Source of the DNA: DATBDE01 sp045805605
GTDB taxonomy: Bacteria > Actinomycetota > Thermoleophilia > Solirubrobacterales > Solirubrobacteraceae
Direction: 5' to 3'
Assembly (NCBI GenBank): GCA_045805605.1
Contig: JBJMKX010000074.1
Location: 44,645-108,644, forward strand
Length of the DNA stretch: 64,000 bases
The notes below the pieces were generated by a model. That model was not told where the DNA came from. It made no database searches and saw nothing but the letters and a program-made list of their open reading frames with translations. The translations under genes and the position numbers were made by a program. Positions 22,128 through 30,039 of the stretch are shown here, one piece after another (positions within the stretch are counted from its first letter, which is position 1; each line of letters starts with the position of its first letter).

Positions 22128-23684
22128 CTACGTGAGCGCGCGCTCGCCCCAACCGGTCATGAGCGCCACCGCTTCGGGGTCGCCCTCGACGCTGACCGGC
22201 GCGTCGATTGGCTCGCCCGAGAGCCAACGGTAGAACGCCATCGTCGTGGCGGCGACGCTGGCGTCGGGCGCGAGCTCGGGCTCGCCCGGCTCGACGCTCA
22301 GCCCACCCGCCGCCGCGGCGACGGTGAACCTGGCGCCGACGGGACCGGCGAGCGAGACCGTCACCGCGATCCGGTGCTCGCCGACCCAGGCGCCGTCGAC
22401 GCGGCGCGCGAGCGCGCGGGCCAGCAGGAGCGGGTCCAGCCACGCGCCGGCGCGCGCGAGATCGGCGGGACCGCGCGTCGCCCGGCCGAGCGCGGCCAGG
22501 TGGCGCCGGGCCCGCCGGTAGGAGCCGTCGACTGCGACCCGGCCCTGGAGGCGAGCGCGCGTGGCGCGCGAGCCGTTCAGGAGATCGGCGAGGGCGGCCG
22601 GGTCGGCCCGCACGCGCAACGGGGGCGTGGCGTCCTCCGATCCCGCCGCCCAAGTTCCGTGGCCTTCCACCTCGAGCTCGAAGCGCAGCGGCCTGCGGGC
22701 GAGCCACGGGGAGACCTGGAGGAGCGTCGCGGCCGTGCGGCCCACCACCTCTGGTTCGTCGACGGCGAGCGCGCGCAGCACCGAGGGCAGCCAGGCGCGC
22801 GGCGGCCAGGGCTTGGCCTCTCCCCCCAGGGCGGCGGCGAGCCGGGCGCGCCCGCCGGGAGTGAGTGCCGCCGGGGCGCTGGGCGCGTTGGGCGTTGGGC
22901 GTTGGGCGTTGGGCGTCGGCGGCGTTGGGGTTTCCGGCGGAGGTGGCGCAGCGTCGGGCGTCGGCGGCGTTTCGTGCGGGGGTGGCGCAGTGGTGGGCGG
23001 GCGCGGCGCGGCCGTTGGCCGGCCTCGTAGCTCGTCGACCGCCTCGCGCAGCCGCCGGGCCTCCTCGGCGGCCGCCTGGGCGTCGGCCTCGAGCCGGTGC
23101 AGGCGCTCGGAGAAGGCCTCGGCTGCCGCCTCGATGGCGGCGACGCGGCCCTCGGCGGCCTCGGTGCGCAGGTCGCGCTCGTCGGCGGACGCGAGCAGCT
23201 CGGCCTGCTCGGCCCGAACCGTCGCCAGCGTGGCGGTGATCTCATCGATGCGGTCCGACGCGCGGAGCTCGTCGATGGCCGCGTTGGCGTCGTCGATCGC
23301 GGCGGCACGCTGGGCGAGCTCGGCGGTCATCCGCCCGATGTCGCGGTCCACCGTCTCGCGCCATGCCTCGATCGGCCCCAGCGCCTCGGCGACCCGGTGC
23401 AGCTCGGCGCCAAGGCGTTCGCGCTCGGCTGCCTCGCCGGCCACCGCCTGAGCGGCGTCGGCGACGACGCGGTCCAGCCGCTGGTTGAGGCCGCCGACAT
23501 CGCGCGCGACGCGCTTACGCGCGGCATCGAACTCCGCCCGCAGCCGCTCGACGTCGGCGCGGAGCGCGTGCTCGGCCTGCGTGCGCGCCTCGCGCCCCGC
23601 CTCGAGTCGCTTCTCGGCCGCGGCGATCCGGCGCTCGGCGTCCTCGATCTCCTCGGCGATGCTCGGCCGCTCCGACGTGGACAC
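22128..23684 (-). CDS. Coiled-coil protein with C-terminal SCP2-like region
   Basis: 518 residues. Residues 1-215 are an almost unbroken charged coiled coil (EEIEDAERRIAAAEKRLE, later FSERLHRLEADAQAAAEE). A low-complexity Pro/Thr linker follows (about 220-275, PTPNAQRPTPNAP). The C-terminal 240 residues show two stretches reminiscent of sterol-carrier-protein-2 folds (LRVRADPAALADLLNGSRATRARLQGRV near 360, and SVAATTMAFYRWLSGEPIDAPVSVEGDPEAVALM near 475). SCP2 domains bind lipids; the coiled coil may give a scaffold. A 7-base tandem repeat encodes the linker. It lies 9 bases after the membrane transporter gene on the same strand. No family recognised for the whole protein. Confidence 0.65.
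   Translation of the reverse strand: MSTSERPSIAEEIEDAERRIAAAEKRLEAGREARTQAEHALRADVERLRAEFDAARKRVARDVGGLNQRLDRVVADAAQAVAGEAAERERLGAELHRVAEALGPIEAWRETVDRDIGRMTAELAQRAAAIDDANAAIDELRASDRIDEITATLATVRAEQAELLASADERDLRTEAAEGRVAAIEAAAEAFSERLHRLEADAQAAAEEARRLREAVDELRGRPTAAPRPPTTAPPPHETPPTPDAAPPPPETPTPPTPNAQRPTPNAPSAPAALTPGGRARLAAALGGEAKPWPPRAWLPSVLRALAVDEPEVVGRTAATLLQVSPWLARRPLRFELEVEGHGTWAAGSEDATPPLRVRADPAALADLLNGSRATRARLQGRVAVDGSYRRARRHLAALGRATRGPADLARAGAWLDPLLLARALARRVDGAWVGEHRIAVTVSLAGPVGARFTVAAAAGGLSVEPGEPELAPDASVAATTMAFYRWLSGEPIDAPVSVEGDPEAVALMTGWGERALT
22885..22919. repeat. Heptanucleotide tandem repeat inside a coding region
   Basis: Four perfect units of GCGTTGG (22885-22912) plus a fifth with one change (22913-22919). 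The unit length is not a multiple of 3, so gain or loss of a unit would shift the reading frame of the coiled-coil/SCP2 gene between its two domains. Three units give 21 bases, seen in the protein as a 7-residue repeat (PTPNAQR, PTPNAPS). Confidence 0.85.
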
Positions 23685-23693
23685 GCGGCGATG

Positions 23694-25523
23694 CTAACCG
23701 CGGCCCCCGACGCCTCCGCCGCCAGCTTCCCGCTCTTTGCGCTCGATGACGACGACCTTGGTTGCGACGTCTGGATCGGCCTTCCAGACGTCGGTGGCGT
23801 CCGCACCGCTCGCAGCGCCACACCGCACGCGCAGCTCGCGCAGCCCCTCCGCCACGGGGCCACCCGCGGCGTGGATGCGCTCGGCTCTGCGACCGTCGTG
23901 CTCGAGCTCGGCGTCGACCGCGAGCGGGCGGCCGCTCGCCACCACGGCCCATCGGCCCGGCAGCAGCTCGACCACCGTCCGCCGGCGCAGCGCGCCGGAC
24001 CGCACGGCCCCGACCACGGTCACCGCCCCAAGCACCGCCATCGTCAGCGCCGCCCCGCGCGAGGCCCAGTCATCCCACACGAACAGGCCGACGACCACCA
24101 GCGCGGCCAGAGATGCCGCGACAAGCGCCCAGGCCAGGCCCGGCCACCCGACCCACGGCCACACCCGCGGGGGCACGAGCTCGCCCCGCCGGCGAGCCGC
24201 CATCACGATGAGCATGGGGATCGCGATGCCCACGAGCACGTTGGTCACCACGCCCGCGATGGTGAGCACGCTCGAGAACGAGGCGTCGCCGAGGTCGAGC
24301 GTGGCCTCGGCGACCGCGAAGATCAGCAGCACCGGCACAAGAGCCAGGACCGTGCGCCAGCGCCCCGACCAGCGGGTCAGGCGCTCGAGCGTCAGCGCGT
24401 GCACGGCGATCGACGCGCGGTTGATGCTGATCCCGAGCAGCAGCACCGACGCGAGGCCGCCGAGCACGCCCATCGCCGGGCCCACCTGATCGGCGAGCGG
24501 CCCGACGGCGGTGCCCTTGGTCCCGGCCAGGTCGGCGGCCGGGACCGCGGCCGAGACCCCCACCAGCCAGAACCCGACGATGACGGTGACGATCACCGTG
24601 CCCACGAACGCGCCCGCGGCCAGCGTCGAGGCATCGGGATCGCGCTCGGCCGCCTGGCGCTGGATGCCGACGAGGTAGACCGAGCCGATGTACTGCATCA
24701 GGATCACGCCGAGCGCCGCCCCCACCGTCTTGTCGAGGGCCTCCACGCCGTCGCCGAGCGGCACGTCGGCATGTGATAGGTCGCCGGGCCCATCGTGCAG
24801 GAGGGCGACAATGGCGACGAGCACGACGAGCACGGTCGTCAGCACGCCGACGAGCGCGACCGTGGCGAGCGCGAGCTTGGACCCGCGCGCGAGCATGAGG
24901 ATCACGGCCGCAAGGATCACGCCGGCCCAGAGCCCGCGCGGCGTGTGCGTGACCTCGGCGACCGTGATCGACAGGCCGATCCATCCCGCGAGCAGGCTCA
25001 GGCCGCTGCGGAAGCCCCCGGTGGTGGTGAACACCACCGACGCACGGTTGCCGATCAGGGCGGTGGCCATCCCGCCGAGAAAGGCGTGCCGGTAGCGCAC
25101 GCCGCCGCTGCGCGCGATGCCCTCCCCCAGCCCGGCCATGGCGATCGACATCACGAGCCCGACCAGCGCGAGCAGCGCGAGCGCCGGCAGGGGGCCCATC
25201 GCGGTGGCAGCGACCGGCAGCCCGAGCATGCTGACGGGCAGGCTCACGGTCACCGTCATGACGACGGTCAGCCAGAACGGCGGCAGGCGGTCAAGGGAGG
25301 TGACCAGCCCGTGCGCCGCCCAACGCAGCCGGTCGCCGACAGGGACCCGGGCGGCGAACACCTCGTCGAGCGGGGCGCCGAACTGCGCGGCATAGGCGCC
25401 GCGGACGGCGTCGTCGTCGAGGCCGAGCGCAGAGCGGATCCGCGGGACCCGGTCGCGCACGAGCCGGTGCCGGCCGGCGAGGGCATGCGCGAGCTGTGCC
25501 CGCGCGGCGGGCTCGTCGGGCAC
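23694..25523 (-). CDS. Multi-pass membrane transporter-like protein (APC-like), N-terminus uncertain
   Basis: 609 residues from the first usable start, GTG 25523. About eleven hydrophobic segments between residues 60 and 480 (LTVVMTVTVSLPVSMLG, ALALLALVGLVMSIAM, GVLTTVLVVLVAIVALL and others), with helix pairs like those of amino-acid-permease superfamily proteins; the C-terminal 110 residues are a soluble beta-rich domain (VVELLPGRWAVVASG). The frame stays open upstream to a TGA at 25752-25754 and those 75 codons encode convincing protein (LEEIEHRAARLAARAREHG, DFHSHAGPQQRDRAYVEAFA), yet contain no ATG, GTG or TTG. Translation may begin at CTG 25733 or ATA 25748, or the true 5' end is frameshifted. 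Substrate unknown. Confidence 0.7.
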   Translation of the reverse strand: MPDEPAARAQLAHALAGRHRLVRDRVPRIRSALGLDDDAVRGAYAAQFGAPLDEVFAARVPVGDRLRWAAHGLVTSLDRLPPFWLTVVMTVTVSLPVSMLGLPVAATAMGPLPALALLALVGLVMSIAMAGLGEGIARSGGVRYRHAFLGGMATALIGNRASVVFTTTGGFRSGLSLLAGWIGLSITVAEVTHTPRGLWAGVILAAVILMLARGSKLALATVALVGVLTTVLVVLVAIVALLHDGPGDLSHADVPLGDGVEALDKTVGAALGVILMQYIGSVYLVGIQRQAAERDPDASTLAAGAFVGTVIVTVIVGFWLVGVSAAVPAADLAGTKGTAVGPLADQVGPAMGVLGGLASVLLLGISINRASIAVHALTLERLTRWSGRWRTVLALVPVLLIFAVAEATLDLGDASFSSVLTIAGVVTNVLVGIAIPMLIVMAARRRGELVPPRVWPWVGWPGLAWALVAASLAALVVVGLFVWDDWASRGAALTMAVLGAVTVVGAVRSGALRRRTVVELLPGRWAVVASGRPLAVDAELEHDGRRAERIHAAGGPVAEGLRELRVRCGAASGADATDVWKADPDVATKVVVIERKEREAGGGGVGGRG

Positions 25524-25815
25524 CAGCGGCGCCCAGTCGCTCGCGTAGCGCTCGACGTCGTGGGCCCGCGGGGGACGCGGCGGGGCGTGCCCGGCGGCGA
25601 ACGCCTCTACATAGGCCCGGTCGCGCTGCTGTGGACCGGCGTGGGAATGGAAGTCGAGCCCGTGCTCGCGAGCGCGTGCGGCCAGCCTGGCGGCGCGGTG
25701 CTCGATCTCTTCGAGGGGGCGCGATGCGGACAGCGCCCGAAACCGTATTCGTCAAGCGCGACGTCGTGTCCGTGCGCAGTCCTGGTCCGTCCGCGCCGGC
25801 GGCCACCCTTGCCGC

Positions 25816-26574
25816 GTGCACGCCCGCCGCCGCCGCCTGTGGTTCCGAGCACTGGGCGCGGGCGCGCTGCTGCTGATCGTCGCCGCCAGCGTCACCGACG
25901 TCACCATCACCCACTTCTGGGACCGCAACTCGATGCTGACCGGCGTCATCGCGGACGTGCTCGTGCTGCTCGTCGGCGTGGCGGTGATCAACGAATGGCT
26001 CGACATCCGCGCCACCGAGCGCTGGCGCACGGTCGCGCGCTACGCGCTCGTCGAGCTGGTCTACGCCTCGCGCAGCACGTGGGTGCGGCTGTGCCATGCG
26101 CTCGACCTCCACGACGGGCGCGACGCGACGGTGGACGAGCTGGCCGAGCGGGTGAAGGCGCCCGGCGGCGCGGATGTGCTGCAGGCGCGTGCGGCCCAGC
26201 TGCTCGCCGACCCGGTGCGCCGGGGGCAGCTGCGGGCGCTGGTGACCGAGCTGAGCGACCAGACGCGCGACACGGTGACGAGCTGGGCTCCGGTGATGAT
26301 CACCACGGGTCCCTCGGCCGACGCGATCAACCGGTTCACGCGGTTGCACGGTCGGCTCATGCGCCTGCGCTTCGTGCTCGAGAAGACGATCGAGGGCCAT
26401 CGCATCCCCTACACCGAGATCGACGACGACGAATGGGCGGCGCGGCGCGTGGCGACGCTGGTGCGGATGGGCGCCCAGCTGGCGGCCCGCTTCCACGACG
26501 AGGCCTACGAGCTGATGGCCCCCGAGGAGTGGGGTGACGAGCCGGCGTTCGTGGAAGGATTAGGCGACGCGTAA
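25816..26574 (+). CDS. Membrane-anchored hypothetical protein
   Basis: 252 residues, GTG start. Two membrane helices near the N-terminus (ALGAGALLLIVAASV at 13-27 and GVIADVLVLLVGVAVI at 43-58), then a cytoplasmic helical domain of 190 residues (YALVELVYASRSTWVRL, LRALVTELSDQTRDTVTSW, HGRLMRLRFVLEKTIEG). It resembles uncharacterised actinobacterial membrane proteins with a signalling-like helical tail. Divergent from the transporter and 23 bases before msrB on the same strand, so possibly co-transcribed with it. Function unknown. Confidence 0.7.
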   Translation: MHARRRRLWFRALGAGALLLIVAASVTDVTITHFWDRNSMLTGVIADVLVLLVGVAVINEWLDIRATERWRTVARYALVELVYASRSTWVRLCHALDLHDGRDATVDELAERVKAPGGADVLQARAAQLLADPVRRGQLRALVTELSDQTRDTVTSWAPVMITTGPSADAINRFTRLHGRLMRLRFVLEKTIEGHRIPYTEIDDDEWAARRVATLVRMGAQLAARFHDEAYELMAPEEWGDEPAFVEGLGDA

Positions 26575-26597
26575 GGGTTCGGCGCTACGGTTCACCC

Positions 26598-27002
26598 ATG
26601 ACCACAAAGGTGACCAAGAGCGACGCCGAGTGGCGTGAGGAGCTGACCCCGGAGCAGTACGAGGTGCTGCGCCAGAAGGGCACCGAGCGCCCGTTCACCG
26701 GCGTCTACAACGATTGCAAGGAGCCGGGCGTGTACCGCTGCGCCGCCTGCGGCGCCGAGCTGTTCCGCTCGGACGACAAGTTTGACTCGGGCACCGGGTG
26801 GCCGAGCTTCACCCGCCCGGCGACCGATGACAACGTCGACGCCGCCGAGGACCGCAGCTTCTTCATGCGCCGCACCGAGGTGCTGTGCTCGACTTGCGGC
26901 GGCCACCTGGGCCACGTGTTCGACGACGGCCCCCAGCCGACCGGCATGCGGTACTGCATCAACTCGGCCGCGCTGAAGCTGGATCCCGAGAGCGGCGACT
27001 AG
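26598..27002 (+). CDS. msrB: Peptide-methionine (R)-S-oxide reductase
   Basis: 134 residues, full MsrB domain. It repairs the R-epimer of methionine sulfoxide in proteins. Motifs: GTERPFTGVYND near 28, zinc ligands CAAC at 48-51 and CSTC at 97-100, GTGWPSFTRP near 66, GGHLGHVFDDGP near 101 and the catalytic Cys in MRYCINSAAL near 118. The zinc-binding type is complete. ATG start. The stop TAG shares the four bases CTAG with the stop of the convergent kinase gene. Confidence 0.96.
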   Translation: MTTKVTKSDAEWREELTPEQYEVLRQKGTERPFTGVYNDCKEPGVYRCAACGAELFRSDDKFDSGTGWPSFTRPATDDNVDAAEDRSFFMRRTEVLCSTCGGHLGHVFDDGPQPTGMRYCINSAALKLDPESGD

Positions 27003-27811
27003 CCGCCCTTCCAGGCCCCGGGGCGCGTCATCGCGTGCGCCCCGCAGCGGGCGCCGAACGCCACCGCGTCGTCGATCGACATCGCACGGCCGAGCGCGAA
27101 CGTGGTGCCCGCCGCGAAGCAGTCGCCGGCGCCGTACGAGTCCGCCCGCTGGCCGGGCACCTCGGCCGGCTCGAACGTGTCCGTCCGCCCCTCCCCGCCG
27201 GTCCAATGGCCGCCCTTCGCCCCCTCGGTCCAGACGACGTAGCGAGGCGGGGGGTCGAGGTCGCCGGCCGCGTAGCGCTCGCCGGGGTCGTTGGCCGAGA
27301 GGATGAGCGCGTCGAGGGCGACGCCGCTGCGGCGCAGCGCCGGGCCCGCGCGCGGCGTGGCGGCCAGCACGTTGGCGGCGCGGGCGCGGCGCACGGCCTC
27401 GGGGTCGGCGCCGGTCACGTAGACCGCGTCGGCGCCCTCGAGCTCGTGCCAGGGCAGGTCGTCGGCGCCGGCCGGCACGAGCCGCTCGCCGATCACCGTG
27501 ATCGTGCGCTCGGCGCCGGCGTCCAGGTAGGTGAACGCCTGGCGCTGGGGCTCGTCGCGCCAGGCGGCGTGGACGTCGAGCCCGAGCGCGCGCAGCTCCT
27601 CGAAGGCGCGGTGCCCGCGCTCGTCGTCGCCGAGCGCGGTGAAGAAGGCGGCGCCGCCGGCCAGGCGCGCGAGCTGGACGGCCGCCATCGTGCCGCCGCC
27701 GCCCGGCTCCTCCCAGCTGGCGGTGGCGTGGACGATCTCGCCCGGCTGCGGCACGTGGTCGACCCGGGCGAACTGCAGCCACTCGACGTGGCCGACGCAC
27801 GCGACCCTCAA
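26999..27811 (-). CDS. PfkB-family carbohydrate/nucleoside kinase
   Basis: 270 residues. Ribokinase-like fold: N-terminal CVGHVEWLQFARVDHVPQPGEIV, GGGGTMAAVQLARLAGGAAFFTALGDDERG near 37 (sugar-binding region) and PfkB signature 2 near 230, DSYGAGDCFAAGTTFAL, with the catalytic Asp in GAGD. The smaller size (270 versus about 310) and divergent lid leave the substrate open: ribose, fructose, adenosine or a deoxysugar acid. The start TTG at 27809-27811 overlaps the TGA of the upstream TetR gene (TTGA), so the kinase is coupled to that regulator, which also controls the efflux pump. Confidence 0.85.
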   Translation of the reverse strand: MRVACVGHVEWLQFARVDHVPQPGEIVHATASWEEPGGGGTMAAVQLARLAGGAAFFTALGDDERGHRAFEELRALGLDVHAAWRDEPQRQAFTYLDAGAERTITVIGERLVPAGADDLPWHELEGADAVYVTGADPEAVRRARAANVLAATPRAGPALRRSGVALDALILSANDPGERYAAGDLDPPPRYVVWTEGAKGGHWTGGEGRTDTFEPAEVPGQRADSYGAGDCFAAGTTFALGRAMSIDDAVAFGARCGAHAMTRPGAWKGG

Positions 27812-28392
27812 TGCGGGCGCAGACCGTCGAGGATCACGCGCAGCATGCCCTCGCGCGCGGATGGGCCGTGGGTGGCGATGACCGCGGCCATGCCGCAGAA
27901 GATGTTGCCGACATCGGTGTAGTCGAAGTCCTGCCGGATCGCGCCCGCCTCTTTGGCGCGGTTGACGACCGCCATCGTGAGCTCGTGCAGCTCGGGCATC
28001 TCGTCGGGGCCCATCCCGCCCGGCATGGCGCCGAGGACCTGACTCCAGCCCAGGTCCTCGACCTGCATCGCGGTGCCCTCCTCGAAGAGCTGCACGATTG
28101 CGCCCCAGGGGTCGGGGTTGCCGAGCGCGCGGCGGGTGAGCTCTACGATGCGCTGTCGCTTCTCCTCCCACAGCGCGTCGTGCAGCGCCTGCTTGGTGGG
28201 GAAGTTGCGGTAGATCGTGCCGACGCCGACTCCGGCCGCGCGCGCGATGTCCTCCATCTGGACGTCGAGCCCGCGGTCGGCGAGCTGGCTGGCCGCCGCG
28301 GCGAGGATACGCCCGCGGTTGCGCCGAGCGTCCGCGCGACGGGGCTTCTGCGGGCCCGTCCCTGCCGGAGATGGTTTAGTTGGGCTTGACAA
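27808..28392 (-). CDS. TetR-family repressor, divergent from MFS pump
   Basis: 194 residues from TTG 28392, supported by an AAGGA Shine-Dalgarno 6 bases upstream. HTH: RGRILAAAASQLADRGLDVQMEDIARAAGVGVGTIYRNFPTKQALHDAL (about 26-75), the GVGVGTIYRNFPTK signature of a common actinobacterial TetR subgroup. The C-terminal domain is helical (TMAVVNRAKEAGAIRQDFDYTDVGNI). It most likely represses itself and the divergent DHA2 pump through two inverted repeats in the shared promoter region. The PfkB kinase is coupled downstream. Confidence 0.92.
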   Translation of the reverse strand: MSSPTKPSPAGTGPQKPRRADARRNRGRILAAAASQLADRGLDVQMEDIARAAGVGVGTIYRNFPTKQALHDALWEEKRQRIVELTRRALGNPDPWGAIVQLFEEGTAMQVEDLGWSQVLGAMPGGMGPDEMPELHELTMAVVNRAKEAGAIRQDFDYTDVGNIFCGMAAVIATHGPSAREGMLRVILDGLRPH

Positions 28393-28415
28393 GCGGAATC
28401 CTTATTCCGTATCAT
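28386..28415 (+). promoter_or_regulatory. Promoter of the MFS pump with TetR-type operator in the spacer
   Basis: A consensus -35 TTGACA (28386-28391), an 18-base spacer and -10 TATCAT (28410-28415). The spacer is filled by the perfect palindrome CGGAAT-CCTT-ATTCCG (28394-28409), placed where a bound repressor would block RNA polymerase. It drives the MFS gene, whose Shine-Dalgarno AAGGAG is at 28470-28475. Confidence 0.7.
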
Positions 28416-28422
28416 CCTGACC

Positions 28423-28471
28423 GGAACCGGAACTCAGGTTCCAATTGTACCTGACAGCACGAGTCTTGCAA
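28423..28471 (-). promoter_or_regulatory. tetR promoter with second inverted-repeat operator
   Basis: Minus-strand -35 TTGCAA (28466-28471), a 16-base spacer and -10 TACAAT (28444-28449). The inverted repeat GGAACC-8-GGTTCC (28423-28442) covers the expected start of transcription, consistent with autorepression. Confidence 0.55.
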
Positions 28472-28480
28472 GGAGCACCG

Positions 28481-29941
28481 ATGGACACCAGCAGTGCCCG
28501 CGACCGTCGTTGGATCGCCCTCGTCCTGCTGTGCATGGCGCAGTTCGTGGTCGTTTTAGACGCGGCGATCGTCAACGTCGCTTTGCCGTCGATTCAGCGC
28601 GACCTCCACTTCAGCCAGCAGGACCTGCAATGGGTGGTCAACGCCTACGTGCTGACCTTCGGCGGGTTCCTGCTCCTCGGCGGTCGTGCCGCCGACCTCC
28701 TGGGGCGCCGGCGCGTGTTCATCGTCGGCCTCGTGCTGTTCTCGCTCGCTTCGCTGGCCGGCGGGTTCGCCACCAGCGAGGGCGTGCTGATTGGCGCGCG
28801 TGCAGTGCAGGGCCTGGGCGCCGCAATCCTGTCCCCCGCAGCGCTTTCGATCGTGGTGACCATGTTCGCCGAGGGCGCCGAGCGCAACAAGGCGCTGGGG
28901 GCCTGGGGTGCCGTCGCCGGTTCGGGCGGCGCCGCGGGCGTGCTGCTCGGCGGCGTGCTCACCGAGGCCCTCGGGTGGCAGTGGGTGCTGTTCGTCAACG
29001 TGCCGATCGGGATCATCGCGGCCATCCTCGCCCCCGTGCTGCTCGCCGAGAGCCGCCGCGAGGGCGCCGAGCGCAACTACGACGTCGCGGGTGCGATCAC
29101 CAGCACCGCCGGCCTGGTCGTGCTCGTCTACGCGGTGGTCAAGGCGGTCGACAACGGCTGGGGCTCGGCGAGTACGCTCAGCCTCCTCGGGGTCTCCGCC
29201 GTGCTGCTGCTCGCGTTCACGGTCATCGAGAGCCGCGCGCGCCAGCCGCTGGTCCCGTTCCGGGTCTTCCGGATCGGCTCGGTCGCGGGCGCCAACCTGA
29301 CCGGCATCCTCATGGGCGCGGCGCTGTTCTCGATGTTCTTCTTCATCTCGCTGTACATGCAGCAGATCCTCGGGTTCGGCGCGCTCGAGGCCGGACTCGC
29401 CTACCTGCCGCTGGCGGGCTCGATCATCGTCGCCGCAGGCGTCGCCTCGCAGCTGGTCACCCGGCTCGGCGCCCAGCGCGTCCTCGTCGGCGGACTGGTC
29501 CTGGTCTTCGCCGGCCTGGTGTGGTTCTCACAGGTCTCGGTCGGGGGCAGCTACGTCGCCGACGTGCTCTTCCCCTCGCTGCTGGCCGGCTGGGGGCTCG
29601 GGTTCGCCTTCGTCCCGGTGACGATCGCCTCGCAGGCCGGCATCAGCCAATCGGACGCCGGGCTGGCGAGCGGCCTGATCAACACCGCCCAGCAGGTCGG
29701 TGGCGCGCTCGGCCTGGCCGTGCTGGCGACGGTCGCCAACTCGGCTACAGACTCCGCGATGGAGTCGGCGCACGGCGCCCGCTCGGCGTTGCCGCAGGCG
29801 CTGACCGACGGCTTCGGGGACGCGTTCATGGTGGGCGCGGGCATCGCCCTGGCCGCGGTGATCGTGGCGGCGCTGACGATCAAGGGCGCCGCCGCGCGGC
29901 CGCAGCGCGCCGAGGGCGAGCTCGCCACGGAGGCTGCCTAA
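28481..29941 (+). CDS. DHA2-family (EmrB/QacA-type) MFS efflux pump
   Basis: 486 residues from ATG 28481 with AAGGAG 5 bases upstream. Fourteen-helix DHA2 layout: motif region DAAIVNVALPSIQRDL near 27, motif A GGRAADLLGRRRVF near 67, GARAVQGLGAAILSPAALSI near 107 and motif C GVLLGGVLTEALGWQWVLFVNVPIGI near 157. A proton-driven exporter of drugs or cationic compounds at the cytoplasmic membrane. Regulated by the divergent TetR. It ends inside a long inverted repeat shared with the convergent fprA. Confidence 0.93.
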   Translation: MDTSSARDRRWIALVLLCMAQFVVVLDAAIVNVALPSIQRDLHFSQQDLQWVVNAYVLTFGGFLLLGGRAADLLGRRRVFIVGLVLFSLASLAGGFATSEGVLIGARAVQGLGAAILSPAALSIVVTMFAEGAERNKALGAWGAVAGSGGAAGVLLGGVLTEALGWQWVLFVNVPIGIIAAILAPVLLAESRREGAERNYDVAGAITSTAGLVVLVYAVVKAVDNGWGSASTLSLLGVSAVLLLAFTVIESRARQPLVPFRVFRIGSVAGANLTGILMGAALFSMFFFISLYMQQILGFGALEAGLAYLPLAGSIIVAAGVASQLVTRLGAQRVLVGGLVLVFAGLVWFSQVSVGGSYVADVLFPSLLAGWGLGFAFVPVTIASQAGISQSDAGLASGLINTAQQVGGALGLAVLATVANSATDSAMESAHGARSALPQALTDGFGDAFMVGAGIALAAVIVAALTIKGAAARPQRAEGELATEAA

Positions 29942-30039
29942 GCCATCGCTCGGCGTTCCTGGCTCGTGACGCAGGCGTGAAGCCGTGCACGGCACGGCGA
30001 ACGCCGAGGAGCTAGCCAGGAGCGCCGAGAATGGCTTAG
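29938..30039. repeat. About 100-base inverted repeat spanning the stops of two convergent genes
   Basis: Left arm 29938-29964 and right arm 30014-30039 are complementary over some 25 bases with three differences (CTAAGCCAT...CTCGGCG.TCCTGGCT against AGCCAGGAGCGCCGAG.ATGGCTTAG). Both TAA stops lie in the arm ends. The 49-base centre contains the perfect palindrome GCCGTGCACGGC. It could be a large bidirectional terminator or a small mobile-type repeat that landed between the genes. Confidence 0.8.

Noticed and set aside
22861..23030. Repeat-rich segment considered as a CRISPR array or minisatellite
   Set aside because: Units are 7 bases and contiguous with no spacers; it is a coding tandem repeat encoding a Pro/Thr linker.
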